DNA of 38,238 bases. Origin: Seminavis robusta. Taxonomy: Eukaryota > Bacillariophyta > Bacillariophyceae > Naviculales > Naviculaceae. The stretch lies in assembly GCA_903772945.1 (NCBI GenBank), contig CAICTM010001070.1, positions 1-38,238 on the forward strand. The letters are read 5' to 3'. Of this stretch, positions 1 through 9,394 are shown one piece after another; the stretch's first letter is position 1; each line of letters starts with the position of its first letter. The notes below the pieces were generated by a model, which saw only the letters and a program-made list of their open reading frames with translations, was not told where the DNA came from and made no database searches. The position numbers and the translations under genes were made by a program.

Positions 1-383
1 CCTCAATTTCTTGCCCCTGATCCCTCCGAACCTAGTCCTGAATTTCGACTGTTCTTTGCTTAAGCCTGGCCCCGGCTGGCTTCCGTAGCTAATTTCCCTC
101 CTCTAAACCCCCTTATATATGCGTCATCAGTAAGTACTGTATTCTAACGCTGAGTAATCCATGCAATCCCTCACAGTGTTGACTGGCGACGTATCCACCT
201 CGGCTTCTTTGCTGGATTCATCATGGTCTTGAGCTATCTTTGTTCTGAGGACCAAGAATAGACGGTATATTAGCTGGTAGCTAAGATCCTATACACTCTC
301 CAAAATGCTGCCTTGCAATCTTACCAATTTCCAGGCCAAAGCCATACTTGCCTGGGCCCTGCTGGCTTCGATAGAAAATCTAA
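1..383. other. left-edge intergenic DNA
   Basis: This is the 3' flank of the TPR gene. I see no gene, repeat or RNA here. The only reading frame that starts in it (305-502, +) lies mostly antisense to the TPR gene and has no recognisable content. Confidence 0.5.
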
Positions 384-2441
384 CTACTCTAAACCCCCCG
401 TTGCTATTAGTGACTGCACTTCCAACTCTTCCCTTATGGTTTCAATCCAATTCAGGCAATTCCTTGTATCAGGATGATCGGGTACCAACACATGTTCCCT
501 GATGGCAAGACACTCTTCAAACTTAACCAAGGCTCCAGAATAGTCTTTCATTCGGTACAATAGAACAGCAATTTGGCTGCAGGTGGTTGCCACATCAGGA
601 TGATTCATGCCCAACACTGACAATCTAATGGCAAGAGCTTCCTTGTGCTTTGCCAACGCGGTTTCATAGTCACCTATGTCTTCTAGTACAAGCCCAATGT
701 TGTTGTAACTGGTTGCCACTGAGGGATGATCTTTGCCCAATGCTGACTCTTCTATTGCCAGACATTCCTCGTATTTCATTAAGACTCCAGAGCAGTCACC
801 CATCTCGATCGAGGTGCAATAGCTGGTTGATAATTTTGCCTTGACACTTTCTATCATTTCCAGGCAACCCTTGGTATTGCGATGATGCAGTCCCAATGCA
901 GGCTTCCAAATTGCAAGACACTCTGCAAATTTGGACAAGGCACCTCCATTGTCACCCTTTTTCAACAGAACAGCCCCAATATTGTTGTAGCTGGTTGCCA
1001 CATCAGGATGGTCCTTGCCCAATACAGACTCAAAAATGGCAAGAGCTTCGTTGAACTTTGACAAGGCACCTTCATTGTCACCCATATCACCCAGGACAGA
1101 ACCAATATTGTTGTATGTGGTTGCCACAAGAGGGTGATCCTTGCCTAGTGCTGACAATCTAATGGCAAGAGCATCCTTATATTTTGACAATGCACTTTGA
1201 AAGCAACCCTGGGATTTGAGAACTGCTCCAATGTTACTGTAGGTTGTTGCCACGGAGGGATGATTCTTGCCCAAAATCGACAATCTTATTGCAAGAGCTT
1301 CATTGTGCCTTGACAAAGCACCTTCGTGGAGACCCTTGGCATGAAGTACACATCCAGTGCTGTTGTAAGATTCGGCTGTATCAGGATGACTCTCACCATA
1401 CGCTGACAATCTGATGGCAAGGGCTTCATTGTAAGCTGAAAGGGCGCCTTCACAGTCACCCAAATTCATCATTACAATTCCAATGTTATGATAGCTGGTG
1501 GCAGTTCTCGCATAGTCATCACCCAAAGCAGTCTCAGAAATTGACAGAGCAGCCTGATGGAGTTTTATAGCTGCATCATACTCTCCATTCTTGCCAAGAA
1601 TAGATCCAATCTGATTGCAAAAATCCACATATTCCTCATCTCTTGTAATTTCTCTACTCTCCACCAATTGAGTCAAAACACCATGCATCCATCCACGCAA
1701 CAAGTCATTGACCAAATTGTTGAGTGCTGAATACCCAACATCTGACTCCACCTTTCTCAGGATGGCTACCCTGTCACTTTCGACGGATGCATTGGCATTT
1801 TCAATTTTGGTCTTACCAAGTGTCTCATATAGCGCATTGATGCCTTGTCCATTCTTGATGACGTCCTGTTCTAGTGAATGCTTTTCTTTGGGTGGCATGA
1901 CAATGTCCAGCTTGCATCCGTCTGTAGTGTGAGCCGTAAAGATCTCAAAAATGCACCAAACTCTTGTCAGCGCCACTGGTGCACCCCAAGGAGCCATCAT
2001 TGCCAACAAATGTTGGATCTTTTTGACTCGCTCTCCAAAGATGGCAAAGAAATCTATGTTGTCGACGGGGGCTATCATTCCCGACTTGTCCTCATTAGAA
2101 GCATTCTCTACAACCCTGTGTTGATTGACGCAGAGGCAGCAAATCCAGATATACGTTCTCTTTGGGTGGAGCTTGTGCTGGTGACAGAAATCAGAAAGGG
2201 TATCCACAATATCTCCAATCGAATAATCCCACGAATAACTGAGCATATGAGTGGCCTCTCCAACATGGTCTTCTCCTTGTAGAGTGTGTACATAGGCAGC
2301 TCCCAATCTTCCATCAATTGGGCAAACAGTGTTGGCTCCTTTTGTTCGGATGACCCCAGGAGGACCTCTTAGATTCTCAATTTCATAGATTTTGGAGTGT
2401 CTCGAAAGAAAATTTCCTGTAATGGCATTCCTTTTTGCCAT
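384..2441 (-). CDS. kinesin-light-chain-type TPR protein with N-terminal HET/TIR-like region
   Basis: From the first in-frame ATG (2441) the protein has 685 residues. About 270 residues of N-terminal domain are followed by roughly eight 42-residue tetratricopeptide repeats (271-685) of the kinesin-light-chain type, with the recurring pattern ALAIRLSxLGKDHPxVATTYNNIG. One repeat near the middle is degenerate. TPR arrays are protein-binding superhelices, so a scaffold role is likely but the partner is unknown. The N-terminal part carries LSYSWDYS (about 68-75), YIWICCLCVNQH (about 97-108) and TRVWCIFEIFTAH (about 159-171). These recall HET or TIR-like modules, which is an inference from motif shape. 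The frame stays open upstream of the ATG to 2510 and beyond, and the true N-terminus is probably in another frame (see 2442-2674). Two decayed relatives lie at 5.4 kb and 36.7 kb. Confidence 0.85.
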   Translation of the reverse strand: MAKRNAITGNFLSRHSKIYEIENLRGPPGVIRTKGANTVCPIDGRLGAAYVHTLQGEDHVGEATHMLSYSWDYSIGDIVDTLSDFCHQHKLHPKRTYIWICCLCVNQHRVVENASNEDKSGMIAPVDNIDFFAIFGERVKKIQHLLAMMAPWGAPVALTRVWCIFEIFTAHTTDGCKLDIVMPPKEKHSLEQDVIKNGQGINALYETLGKTKIENANASVESDRVAILRKVESDVGYSALNNLVNDLLRGWMHGVLTQLVESREITRDEEYVDFCNQIGSILGKNGEYDAAIKLHQAALSISETALGDDYARTATSYHNIGIVMMNLGDCEGALSAYNEALAIRLSAYGESHPDTAESYNSTGCVLHAKGLHEGALSRHNEALAIRLSILGKNHPSVATTYSNIGAVLKSQGCFQSALSKYKDALAIRLSALGKDHPLVATTYNNIGSVLGDMGDNEGALSKFNEALAIFESVLGKDHPDVATSYNNIGAVLLKKGDNGGALSKFAECLAIWKPALGLHHRNTKGCLEMIESVKAKLSTSYCTSIEMGDCSGVLMKYEECLAIEESALGKDHPSVATSYNNIGLVLEDIGDYETALAKHKEALAIRLSVLGMNHPDVATTCSQIAVLLYRMKDYSGALVKFEECLAIREHVLVPDHPDTRNCLNWIETIREELEVQSLIATGGLE

Positions 2442-2674
2442 GCCAACCTCTTTCTCCAGGAGAATGTGCTGGAGGTGGTGGACACTTACACCTAGAGTGT
2501 CCAGCTGCACCGGGTCCTTGGGCGAACGTATGGCTCTTTTAGCTTTTTTGGCCGGAGGAGAATAAGAAGGAGAACCCGTAGGCGGAGATTTTCCGTGATG
2601 CCAGGAGATTCCCTTTTGTCGTCAGGAGAGTTTTCAGCACCAGTTACCGCTGGGATTTGTTCCTTTGCCGACAT
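2442..2674 (-). other. displaced 5' end of the TPR gene (frame break)
   Basis: An ATG at 2674 opens a 60-codon frame, starting MSAKEQIPAV, which ends at a stop near 2492. The frame of the main TPR protein is open from about 2615 down to 2510. There it reads a Ser/Pro-rich, lysine-rich segment (PPAKKAKRAIRSPKDP) running straight into LDTLGVSVHH, but it lacks an ATG. The simplest reading is that the ATG-led segment is the authentic start and that a one-base indel between about 2590 and 2615 separates it from the body. I see no convincing intron. Either the gene is newly broken, the assembly has an error, or translation begins at 2441 and this is leader. Confidence 0.5.
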
Positions 2675-3137
2675 CTTGTCACTAGCTAATAGCTAGGCTA
2701 GCTCAAATGTGGTTCTGATGCTATTGTGGGTCGATTGGGGCATGCAGACTGCTTGATGTATGCTGGTGATGGCTGGGGGGAAAGCTTTGTACTGATGCAC
2801 ACGCGTCATCTCAAGGATCCGCGGTCCGCGGTTGCCGTTTTGACCAAAAACGCATGTCTCGTCGCGATCGAGATCTTTTCAAAAGCGTGCCCTTTTACAT
2901 GTAGGACGGCAAAGCTGTTTAATTAAAAGCGTTTTAGACCCAAGCCGAGAGGGCACACCGAGACGAAAGACCTTGGTACCTTCCTCTCCGCAGCACAAAA
3001 TCAGGCGCACTCATGGAACGGAAAAGCAGGTTCTGTACCCTGATTGATGCGTTGCTGTGCTATGCTATACCAGTAAGGACTCTACTCTACTGTACTGTAT
3101 GTATCGGCGAAGCACTCGTGCTCGTGGCGGCAGCAAG
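2675..3137. other. divergent intergenic region
   Basis: This 463-bp stretch separates the minus-strand TPR gene from the plus-strand transporter and should hold both promoters. A CTAG-rich run lies at about 2683-2703 just upstream of the TPR 5' end. An in-frame ATG at 3099 gives the transporter a possible 13-residue N-terminal extension. I saw no clear TATA box and no other gene. Confidence 0.4.
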
Positions 3138-4912
3138 ATGAATGGTGAGAATCCGAGTACTAACGGTACATGTAGTAGCAGTTCCGAAGCGACAAATAAT
3201 GGAAGAAGAAATGATGCCACGGCCAAGCTGATGAACACTGCCGACACGGCATCCCTGTCCGCTGGCGATGACGATGACGAGGAAATGGAGGCTCTTGTAA
3301 CCATTTCCATTGATGAAGCCATTGGTGAGTCGAGTGATGTCGCCATGCATGAAACTTATGTCTGATCACAAGACACTGTTTTGCCTTTTTCTCATCTGTA
3401 CTGTGTACCGGTACACATGCTACATCAGACCGCATTGGCTATGGCCGTTTCCAACATCGCATTACGGTGGCGGCGGGATTGTGTTTTGCCTCGGATGCCT
3501 TGGAGATTCTCTTGTTGTCGTTCCTGTCCGTAGTGCTGCAAACCGAGTGGAATTTGACCGACCATCAATTCAGTGGCATTTTTGCCAGTCTGTTCGGGGG
3601 TGCCTTTATCGGGACATTGGTGTTGGGGCGACTGGCGGATCGATTCGGACGCAAACCCTTGTTTGTTCTCACGGCATCTATCATTGCATTCTTTGGCATG
3701 GGAACGGCATTGACGCAAACGTACACACAACTCTTGGTAGCGAGGGGATTGGTGGGGGTGGGCATTGGAGGGATTACCGTCCCCTTTGATACACTGGCAG
3801 AAATCATGCCCACTCATTCCAGAGGACAGGGATTGGTCGCGCCGTCATATTACTGGTGTGGGGCGTCTCTCCTCGTACCCATTGTGGCCTCTCTCACGTT
3901 GGACACAACAACTGATCATTCTGGCAGCAATTGGAGAGTCTTTGTGGCCGTCTGTGCCATTCCCTGCGTCATATCCGCCATTGTCGGTGTCTTTGTCGTC
4001 CCAGAGTCTCCTCGATGGCTGTGTCAGCAACAACAATCACCACACGCTCTCGAAAAGGCACTCCATATACTCCGGCAGGCCGCTCATATCAATGGACACG
4101 GCGACGACGTGTTTCCTCCGGGAGTGCAATTGCGACCAGCCCAATGCCAGGAGCAAAAAGCCAACGTATCGGATCTCTTGTCCACCGAATGGCGCCGTAC
4201 AACCCTCCTGCTGTGGTGTCTCTGGGGAAGTTATGCCTTTTTGTATTACGGGACTGTCATTGCCGTCACATTGGCATTCTACAACAACAATAACAATGAC
4301 AGTGACACTGACACTGACAACAATCCACATTCCTTTGATTACCTGGCCATGATTGTCTCCTCCAGTGCCGAATTGGCGGGTGTCACATTGGTCAAATTCA
4401 CCGTCGATCGGTGGGGTCGCATGTACTGCATGAAACAGTACTTTACAGCCGGCGGTATTTTGGTATTCGTCTTGTGTCTACGCACTTCTACTAATACGAC
4501 AAGACTGGAACGCATCGTCTGGGCATTCTTGGCACGATTCTTTGTCTACAGTGGAAGTCTCTGTGTCTGGATTGCCACGGCCGAATTACTGCCCACACAA
4601 TTGCGGACTACGGGACATTCGTGTGCCAATGCCGTCGCACGCATTGGAGCCTTTTTGGCACCCTTTCTGGCGTCGCCCGACAAACAACCTTGGAAGATTG
4701 GAACGTCCATGTTGATTGCCAGTTGGATACTCCGAATTGTCTCCAGTCAGTTGCCCGAGACAACGGGACGGCCCATGGGACAGCAACCGCAACAACAACA
4801 ACAACAACAACACGAAGAGGAATTGACGGGTACTGCAGTCATGACAACTACTAGGAATCATCAGGCATTGCCCACGGAGGAGACCTATCTAGAAGCCAAT
4901 GGTCTGACCTGA
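3138..4912 (+). CDS. MFS transporter, SV2/SVOP-like
   Basis: Two exons, 3138-3324 and 3429-4912, encode 556 residues. Splicing restores the sequence IDEAIDRIGYGRFQHR across the junction, the typical entry to TM1 in SV2/SVOP-type transporters. Other family marks are GRLADRFGRK in the TM2-TM3 loop (129-138), an ARGLVGVGIGG helix, and PESPRW after TM6 (254-259). About twelve membrane segments are visible, which is normal for the family. The N-terminus is Ser/Asp/Glu-rich (about 60 residues, cytosolic) and the C-terminus has a polyglutamine run encoded by CAA repeats. Substrate is unknown; relatives move organic ions or small metabolites. The start at 3138 is chosen over 3099 because the extension adds nothing conserved; either is possible. 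Confidence 0.88.
3325..3428 (+). other. intron of the MFS transporter gene
   Basis: A 104-bp GT-AG intron starts gtgagt and ends catcag. Its removal keeps the reading frame (187 + 1484 coding bases) and creates the conserved TM1 entry motif, which is strong support. Without it the first membrane helix lacks its proper N-terminal flank. Confidence 0.85.
4788..4811 (+). repeat. CAA trinucleotide run (polyglutamine)
   Basis: Caa/cag codons repeat near the 3' end of the transporter gene and encode a glutamine run in the cytosolic tail. The length is likely variable between alleles. Confidence 0.8.
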
Positions 4913-5394
4913 TTCTTGGTCGCGTGCCATGACGATCTGCAACCGACAAACCTCTTTCAGACGGGTGCTAGCTGCCGTCTACTACTTTAAGGCCGACCCC
5001 AGTCAGCTTTCTCGCGCACAAATGGAGCAGCGTCACAAAGAATACATACATTCTACGTTTGACATTATTTTAAAATTGCGAAACGTCTCGGTCAAGAAAC
5101 CAGCCAAGTGGCTTGCTTTTGTGCGGAAAACGAGCCGCTACGCTGACTGGACTCGACTCGTTCATTCTCTGGAGGCCCGGATCTCACTCGCCCTTTCCAC
5201 TCAGCGCCATGGCTGCATGGTGAACAAGTGGATGCATCCATCCTTGGGATCGAATCGAATCGACCTTCACGCACAGTCGAGACATGAGGAACCAAATGAT
5301 TTATTTTATCAAAAGAAAGCTCACGGATTAAAACGAACGAAAAAGAGCCCCACTCGGTGCTTTTGTCGCCGGGAAGAGATGGTTGGCTGTTAAA

Positions 5395-5640
5395 GTTGCC
5401 CCTGGCAAACATCACATTTCCAATCCGCAGGTGGGTGGATGCAGTGTCAGGATGATCCTCGCCCAACACTGACAATCTGATGGCAAAAACACGATTGATC
5501 TTTGTCATGGCATCATCGAATCCACCGATTCCGAGCTGCAGCTCACCAAGGTTGTAGTAGGTACTGTATGAGCAGTGTCTGGATGATCGTCAAGGCAGGA
5601 AATCATCGTCAAACTTGAGACAGCATGGTGCGGCAATGAG
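5395..5640 (-). pseudogene. TPR (kinesin-light-chain type) gene relic
   Basis: On the minus strand, one frame (from about 5640) reads a repeat ending in LDDHPDTAHT and then loses homology. A second frame picks up at about 5570 with YYNLGELQLGIGGFDDAM and continues with AIRLSVLGEDHPDTASTH. Together these are about one and a half 42-residue TPR units with one frameshift between them. They match the repeat type of the intact gene at 0.4-2.4 kb. There is no start or long frame, so this is a fragment left by duplication or by loss of a neighbouring family member. Confidence 0.7.
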
Positions 5641-5715
5641 AGCCTAGCTAGCTAGATTCCAGAATCAATGGTTCCGAAAGTAACACACCGGCTGTGCAGT
5701 TCGAGTTACATGTCG

Positions 5716-6291
5716 TTAGCTACTGCTACTTCTACTTTGCCCATCTTTCCGAAGGCAACTTGCTTCTAGCATCACAATCCGTTTCTCCTGCATCAATGCC
5801 CGCTTTTGCAACTGCTCCACCTGTTTGGCAAGTGTTGCAAGTGCCTCTCGGAGGGAAATGTGACTCCTTTGGTCATCGATTCCGTTTGCTCCCACTAGAA
5901 GCGGTGTCTTTTCGTCGTTGAATCTTTCTCCCGCTTTCAAGCTAGCCGCCTCCACAGCAGCAGATATATTCCAATCAGCCACATTGGCAATGACAATGTC
6001 CGTGGCCACCATGCCACCACCTACCCAAAACCGATAGTTATCTTGTACGAGGTGTGTGGGGCTCATTGGTGGAATCCCATCATGGGTACTGTAGTTACGA
6101 GTTCCCACATAGAGATAGGAGGCCGTGGAAAAGTGCGGCGACGTCGTGGAAAATGGAGAAGAGTGGTAGGTGGGACGGGATGTTGTGGTTGTGATGATCA
6201 GGACCCAAACTACAGCGGTTGCCAACAGCAGCATGCAACTCCAGAGGCAGAGAAACATTTCTGTAGAGTTTCGTTGTGGTGGGGTTGTCAT
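5716..6291 (-). CDS. hypothetical type II membrane protein with C-terminal coiled coil
   Basis: The 191-residue frame starts at an ATG (6291). Residues about 11-34 form one strong hydrophobic segment (MFLCLWSCMLLLATAVVWVL) near the N-terminus, best read as a signal anchor. A Ser/Thr-rich stretch and a lumenal-type region follow. The C-terminus holds a heptad-like segment, ALATLAKQVEQLQKRALMQ, at about 150-168, predicting a short coiled coil, then a Ser-rich tail. I recognise no family. The orderly layout of membrane anchor, linker and coiled coil argues for a real gene, but single-frame support is all I have. Confidence 0.5.
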   Translation of the reverse strand: MTTPPQRNSTEMFLCLWSCMLLLATAVVWVLIITTTTSRPTYHSSPFSTTSPHFSTASYLYVGTRNYSTHDGIPPMSPTHLVQDNYRFWVGGGMVATDIVIANVADWNISAAVEAASLKAGERFNDEKTPLLVGANGIDDQRSHISLREALATLAKQVEQLQKRALMQEKRIVMLEASCLRKDGQSRSSSS

Positions 6292-6735
6292 TGTGGCTAG
6301 CCCGCTCAGAGCCTCTGTTCAATGGGCAAAAGGGCTTTGGCTTGAGAGAGTGCGAAGTATCCAAGTCCCACAGACGAGCACTCACGATTCGAGCCAACCC
6401 ACGACTCGACTCTGAAAAGATCGCACAGCACTGTCCCGATATCTTTGGATCTTTGGCCTCATCCCGTTGGTGCACAATGGACCAGACTCGACTCGACTCC
6501 ATTTTTGGGAGGGATGGGAATGTTGAGATCGGCTTCTGCTGCCAAGTTTGAAGGTTCCATCTACATTCAATAACTGTGGTTGTCACTCTTTTCCTAAGCT
6601 GTCCACAGGGTGATTTAGCGGTGCAGCCAGTAGTGCACGAAGAAGAAGACCAGAAGGAAAGTATGTAGCTGCGCATACATTACATAATAATAGTTAGTGT
6701 GACACTGTAATGGGGATTTCGGAACACATCCAAAC
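6292..6735. other. intergenic region between two minus-strand genes
   Basis: I see no supported gene in these 444 bp. Frames on both strands overlap here and lack recognisable motifs. The stretch should contain the promoter of the coiled-coil protein and the 3' flank of the FkbM gene. Confidence 0.4.
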
Positions 6736-7980
6736 TCATGTCAATCGTTTCTGTTGCTGCAATATTTGACCAACTTCCGTGACTGGGTTCTGTAACAACG
6801 ACGCCCCAGGTGCAACTGCTAACATGTCGGACCAATATCCCATTTTGTAGTCTCCAGTGGAAAACCGATCCTCCACTTGATAGTAATAAAGACAATTTTC
6901 CTGAAAGTTGTTCATGGGTGCTTGTTCCGCCACAATTGCTTCCAAGGCTTCCTTCGGTGCTCGAGGATGAGCCGTGTTGGGCAAGGCATAAAGGGTGTAT
7001 CCTGCCTCGTGCAAGGCTTGCAAGATCAAGTGCGCTACACAACTTCTCTTGTGGACATCCCCCGTAGTCAACAGATCCATTCCTTTTGGCCAGTATTCGA
7101 ACATGACATAGTCCACACGATGTTCCAGAAAGACCGAGTGTTCCAACCCGGCAAATACGCTGGGCTCGTACCCCTGTGTGTCCACTTTGAGGACAAAGAG
7201 TTTGTCGTGTGATTTCTGTGGGATGAGTTCACCAATCAAGTCATCCAAGCGAATGGAATCGACCTGAGTGGGTGGTGCTCCCGCTGCTGCTTGCATCTTC
7301 CAGACATCGTATGATCCCACGTGATCTCCTGGGGAGCCTCCGGCGGAAAAGTTGAGTTTGAGTCCGGGCAATGCTGCTGCCGCATTGTTGTATAGATGAA
7401 TCCTTGTCTGTACATTCACCGGTTCCTTTCGGAGTGCTTGCGTAATCCGCTGAAAGGCATGTGGAGATGGCTCAATACAGTGTGCCTCGAGTCCCATTCG
7501 AGCGGCGTGGAAGCATTGCTTGGCACGGAACATACCAACCTCCATTGCCATGAACCTTGGGGGAGCTGTCGTGGTTTCTTGTTGTTGTTGGTGTGCTGGA
7601 GGATTCTTCATCAACGCCGCTGCCTCTTGTACTAGACTATCCCAAATGTTATCTGCGCTGAGAGATTGGATTTGCAAGAGAGCATTGCGAATCAAAGGAC
7701 TGGATGGATTATTGGTAGGAATCAGTGGAACACCCACTTGCCCCGTTGTTGTCGTAGAAGACGCGACAGCAGAAGAAGAATCCTGAGTAGTATGATATGT
7801 TGGATGATCCAAGATTTCATTAAATGCCCTCAAATATCGTCCTTGGGTCTCCTGGGTGGATAGGTATACATGACGGATTCCCACAGCACAGAGGCCAAGG
7901 AACACCCAACGAACGAACCACCAAGCCATTCCATGCGGCTCTTTTTTTCTTGATATTTTCGGACGAAGAACCTTGGGCAT
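6736..7980 (-). CDS. FkbM-family methyltransferase, membrane-anchored
   Basis: From the ATG at 7980 the protein has 414 residues; the frame upstream has only a TTG. A basic N-terminus and a hydrophobic stretch at about 18-40 give a type II anchor, so the catalytic part should face the secretory lumen. The methyltransferase domain (Methyltransf_21) starts near residue 145 with MEVGMFRAKQC and CIEPSPHAFQRI (SAM-binding core). It continues with VDSIRLDDLI, LKVDTQGYEPSVFAGLE (about 264-280) and VDYVMFEYWPKG. FkbM enzymes are SAM-dependent O-methyltransferases, often acting on sugars or glycans; the substrate here is unknown. It is only distantly related to the FkbM pair that follows. A polyglutamine patch lies near 130. 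Confidence 0.85.
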   Translation of the reverse strand: MPKVLRPKISRKKEPHGMAWWFVRWVFLGLCAVGIRHVYLSTQETQGRYLRAFNEILDHPTYHTTQDSSSAVASSTTTTGQVGVPLIPTNNPSSPLIRNALLQIQSLSADNIWDSLVQEAAALMKNPPAHQQQQETTTAPPRFMAMEVGMFRAKQCFHAARMGLEAHCIEPSPHAFQRITQALRKEPVNVQTRIHLYNNAAAALPGLKLNFSAGGSPGDHVGSYDVWKMQAAAGAPPTQVDSIRLDDLIGELIPQKSHDKLFVLKVDTQGYEPSVFAGLEHSVFLEHRVDYVMFEYWPKGMDLLTTGDVHKRSCVAHLILQALHEAGYTLYALPNTAHPRAPKEALEAIVAEQAPMNNFQENCLYYYQVEDRFSTGDYKMGYWSDMLAVAPGASLLQNPVTEVGQILQQQKRLT

Positions 7981-8416
7981 GGTTTGTTGTTGTTGTATCG
8001 TTGATTGGAGATGAATGAAAAAGGAAGAGATACTTCTGTCTACTACTGTACGCAAGCAACGTCAGTGTTGTGGGCCTTACTAAAAATGCAAATCGCCATA
8101 CCACTCTAGCTAGAGTGGCTGCCGGTGGTAGTAGTGGTATTAATAGTACCAGTATCTGCGCTCCATCTCCATGAATGTTTGCTCGTCTTTTCGACGTTCG
8201 ATCAGTTGAGTGAGAGCATTTTGGAGTAACATTTCGCCTGGCGCCACTCGGGACTGATTCACATTCTTTCTCGTGACTGTCCTCGCTGTGAAAGATCGTA
8301 TCTTTGGCTCCGCTGTTCGACGCCATGCCCACAACAAACAAGCTCGTAGCGTGAGCCAACGAATACTAGAATACGGGTCCTTGGATTGTTCTGATTTTGT
8401 ATTTTTGCAAAGTAAG
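7981..8416. other. divergent promoter region (FkbM / lumen protein)
   Basis: These 436 bp separate the start of the FkbM gene (-) from that of the lumen protein (+). An 18-bp perfect palindrome lies at 8101-8118. No gene is supported; a frame open upstream of 8417 on the plus strand starts only from GTG at 8273. Confidence 0.5.
8101..8118. promoter_or_regulatory. 18-bp perfect palindrome, candidate regulatory site
   Basis: The sequence ccactctagctagagtgg is its own reverse complement. Its 14-bp core (actctagctagagt) recurs at 27318-27331. Both copies lie within about 200 bp upstream of the ATG of a minus-strand gene. A binding site for a dimeric factor is one reading; a chance product of CTAG-rich DNA is another. 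Confidence 0.35.
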
Positions 8417-9394
8417 ATGATTGCTTCTACTAGTACCAGCATGTTCATAATACATGTGGTTGTGCTACTGCTGACGAGTGGCGACCCTAGTCCTGGAAGA
8501 ATAACGGTACGAGAGAGCGACGATGCCGAACTACATGCAGCTTGCCTCCCAAGACGGACCCTGCTGGTGGACGTTGCGACCATAGCCACAGCGACACTTT
8601 CGCTTGGCACCAGTGCTCATGCAAAAGATGATGCTAAAGGAGACGGTTCCACTGCCGTTGGCACTCTACCGTATGCCAAGACGGAAGCGCTGCTTCCCGC
8701 TGTCCGAGTCAAACTGTGGATTGACAAAGTTCTAGAGCTCACCAAGGAGTTACTACAGCAGCAGCAAACAACAAGCAAAGCAGACACGTCAACACAACAA
8801 GATGCGATCCAACAGCAACTGGACGCGCTTCTGATGCAGCCCCAGAACTTTGGTACTAACGGTGTCAATCCCATTCCCAATCAACCCGGCAAACCGTACT
8901 TGGACGCCTATCGCACCGGTCGATCCCAACTCAATCTCCTCGCTCGACCGGGTGCCGCGTTGGTGCAAAATGGAGAAATCAATGCCTGGAAACGACTCAA
9001 ACGACAAGAGCAGCAACGTGAAAAGGACGACGAACTTCGAGCCGCCTTCAATACGTACACCACATCCCTCAATTTCGCCGCCGACAAGTACGTCCTCAAT
9101 GTCGATTCCTCGACCCGCTCGCAAATGATTCGATCCGAATCGTTGCCCGATGTCAAACAAGTCATTGCCTCGGACATGGGATTGCGATATCTGTATCGAA
9201 ACCAAGTACTGTCTGCCGTTGCCGATGCCAAGGCTGAGTGGGAGTACCAACAACGACAAGAACAACCACAGCCACGGGACTACACCGAGCTCATTGCCCT
9301 GTTGGAACAGGCTCAGACCGCCTGCAACAAGTGGTTCTCGTTGATTGATGCCAAGGATGTACAAGATGCCATGGATAACGCTGCTGCATACTAG
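8417..9394 (+). CDS. predicted thylakoid-lumen helical protein, possibly PsbQ/Psb31-like
   Basis: From the ATG at 8417 the protein has 325 residues. Residues about 9-21 are a hydrophobic signal-peptide core. A second leader follows: PRRTLL (45-50) with a twin arginine, a hydrophobic stretch to about 64, and an AHA cleavage motif at 67-69. That arrangement is typical of lumen proteins reaching the thylakoid through the Tat route after ER and plastid import. The mature part is rich in amphipathic helices and charged residues (KRLKRQEQQREKDDELRAAF, SALADAK-like helices), which suits a helical bundle such as PsbQ or the diatom PSII extrinsic protein. That family call is inference from layout. The usual phenylalanine after the first cleavage site (ASAFAP motif) is not obvious, which is odd. 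Confidence 0.7.
   Translation: MIASTSTSMFIIHVVVLLLTSGDPSPGRITVRESDDAELHAACLPRRTLLVDVATIATATLSLGTSAHAKDDAKGDGSTAVGTLPYAKTEALLPAVRVKLWIDKVLELTKELLQQQQTTSKADTSTQQDAIQQQLDALLMQPQNFGTNGVNPIPNQPGKPYLDAYRTGRSQLNLLARPGAALVQNGEINAWKRLKRQEQQREKDDELRAAFNTYTTSLNFAADKYVLNVDSSTRSQMIRSESLPDVKQVIASDMGLRYLYRNQVLSAVADAKAEWEYQQRQEQPQPRDYTELIALLEQAQTACNKWFSLIDAKDVQDAMDNAAAY

Noticed and set aside
4037..4330. Long frames antisense to the transporter and to other genes
   Set aside because: They are shadows of well-supported coding sequence on the opposite strand.
4929..5393. 154-codon plus-strand frame directly after the transporter gene
   Set aside because: It has an ATG but no family motif, signal or membrane segment. 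It nearly abuts the TPR relic on the other strand and its composition looks non-coding.
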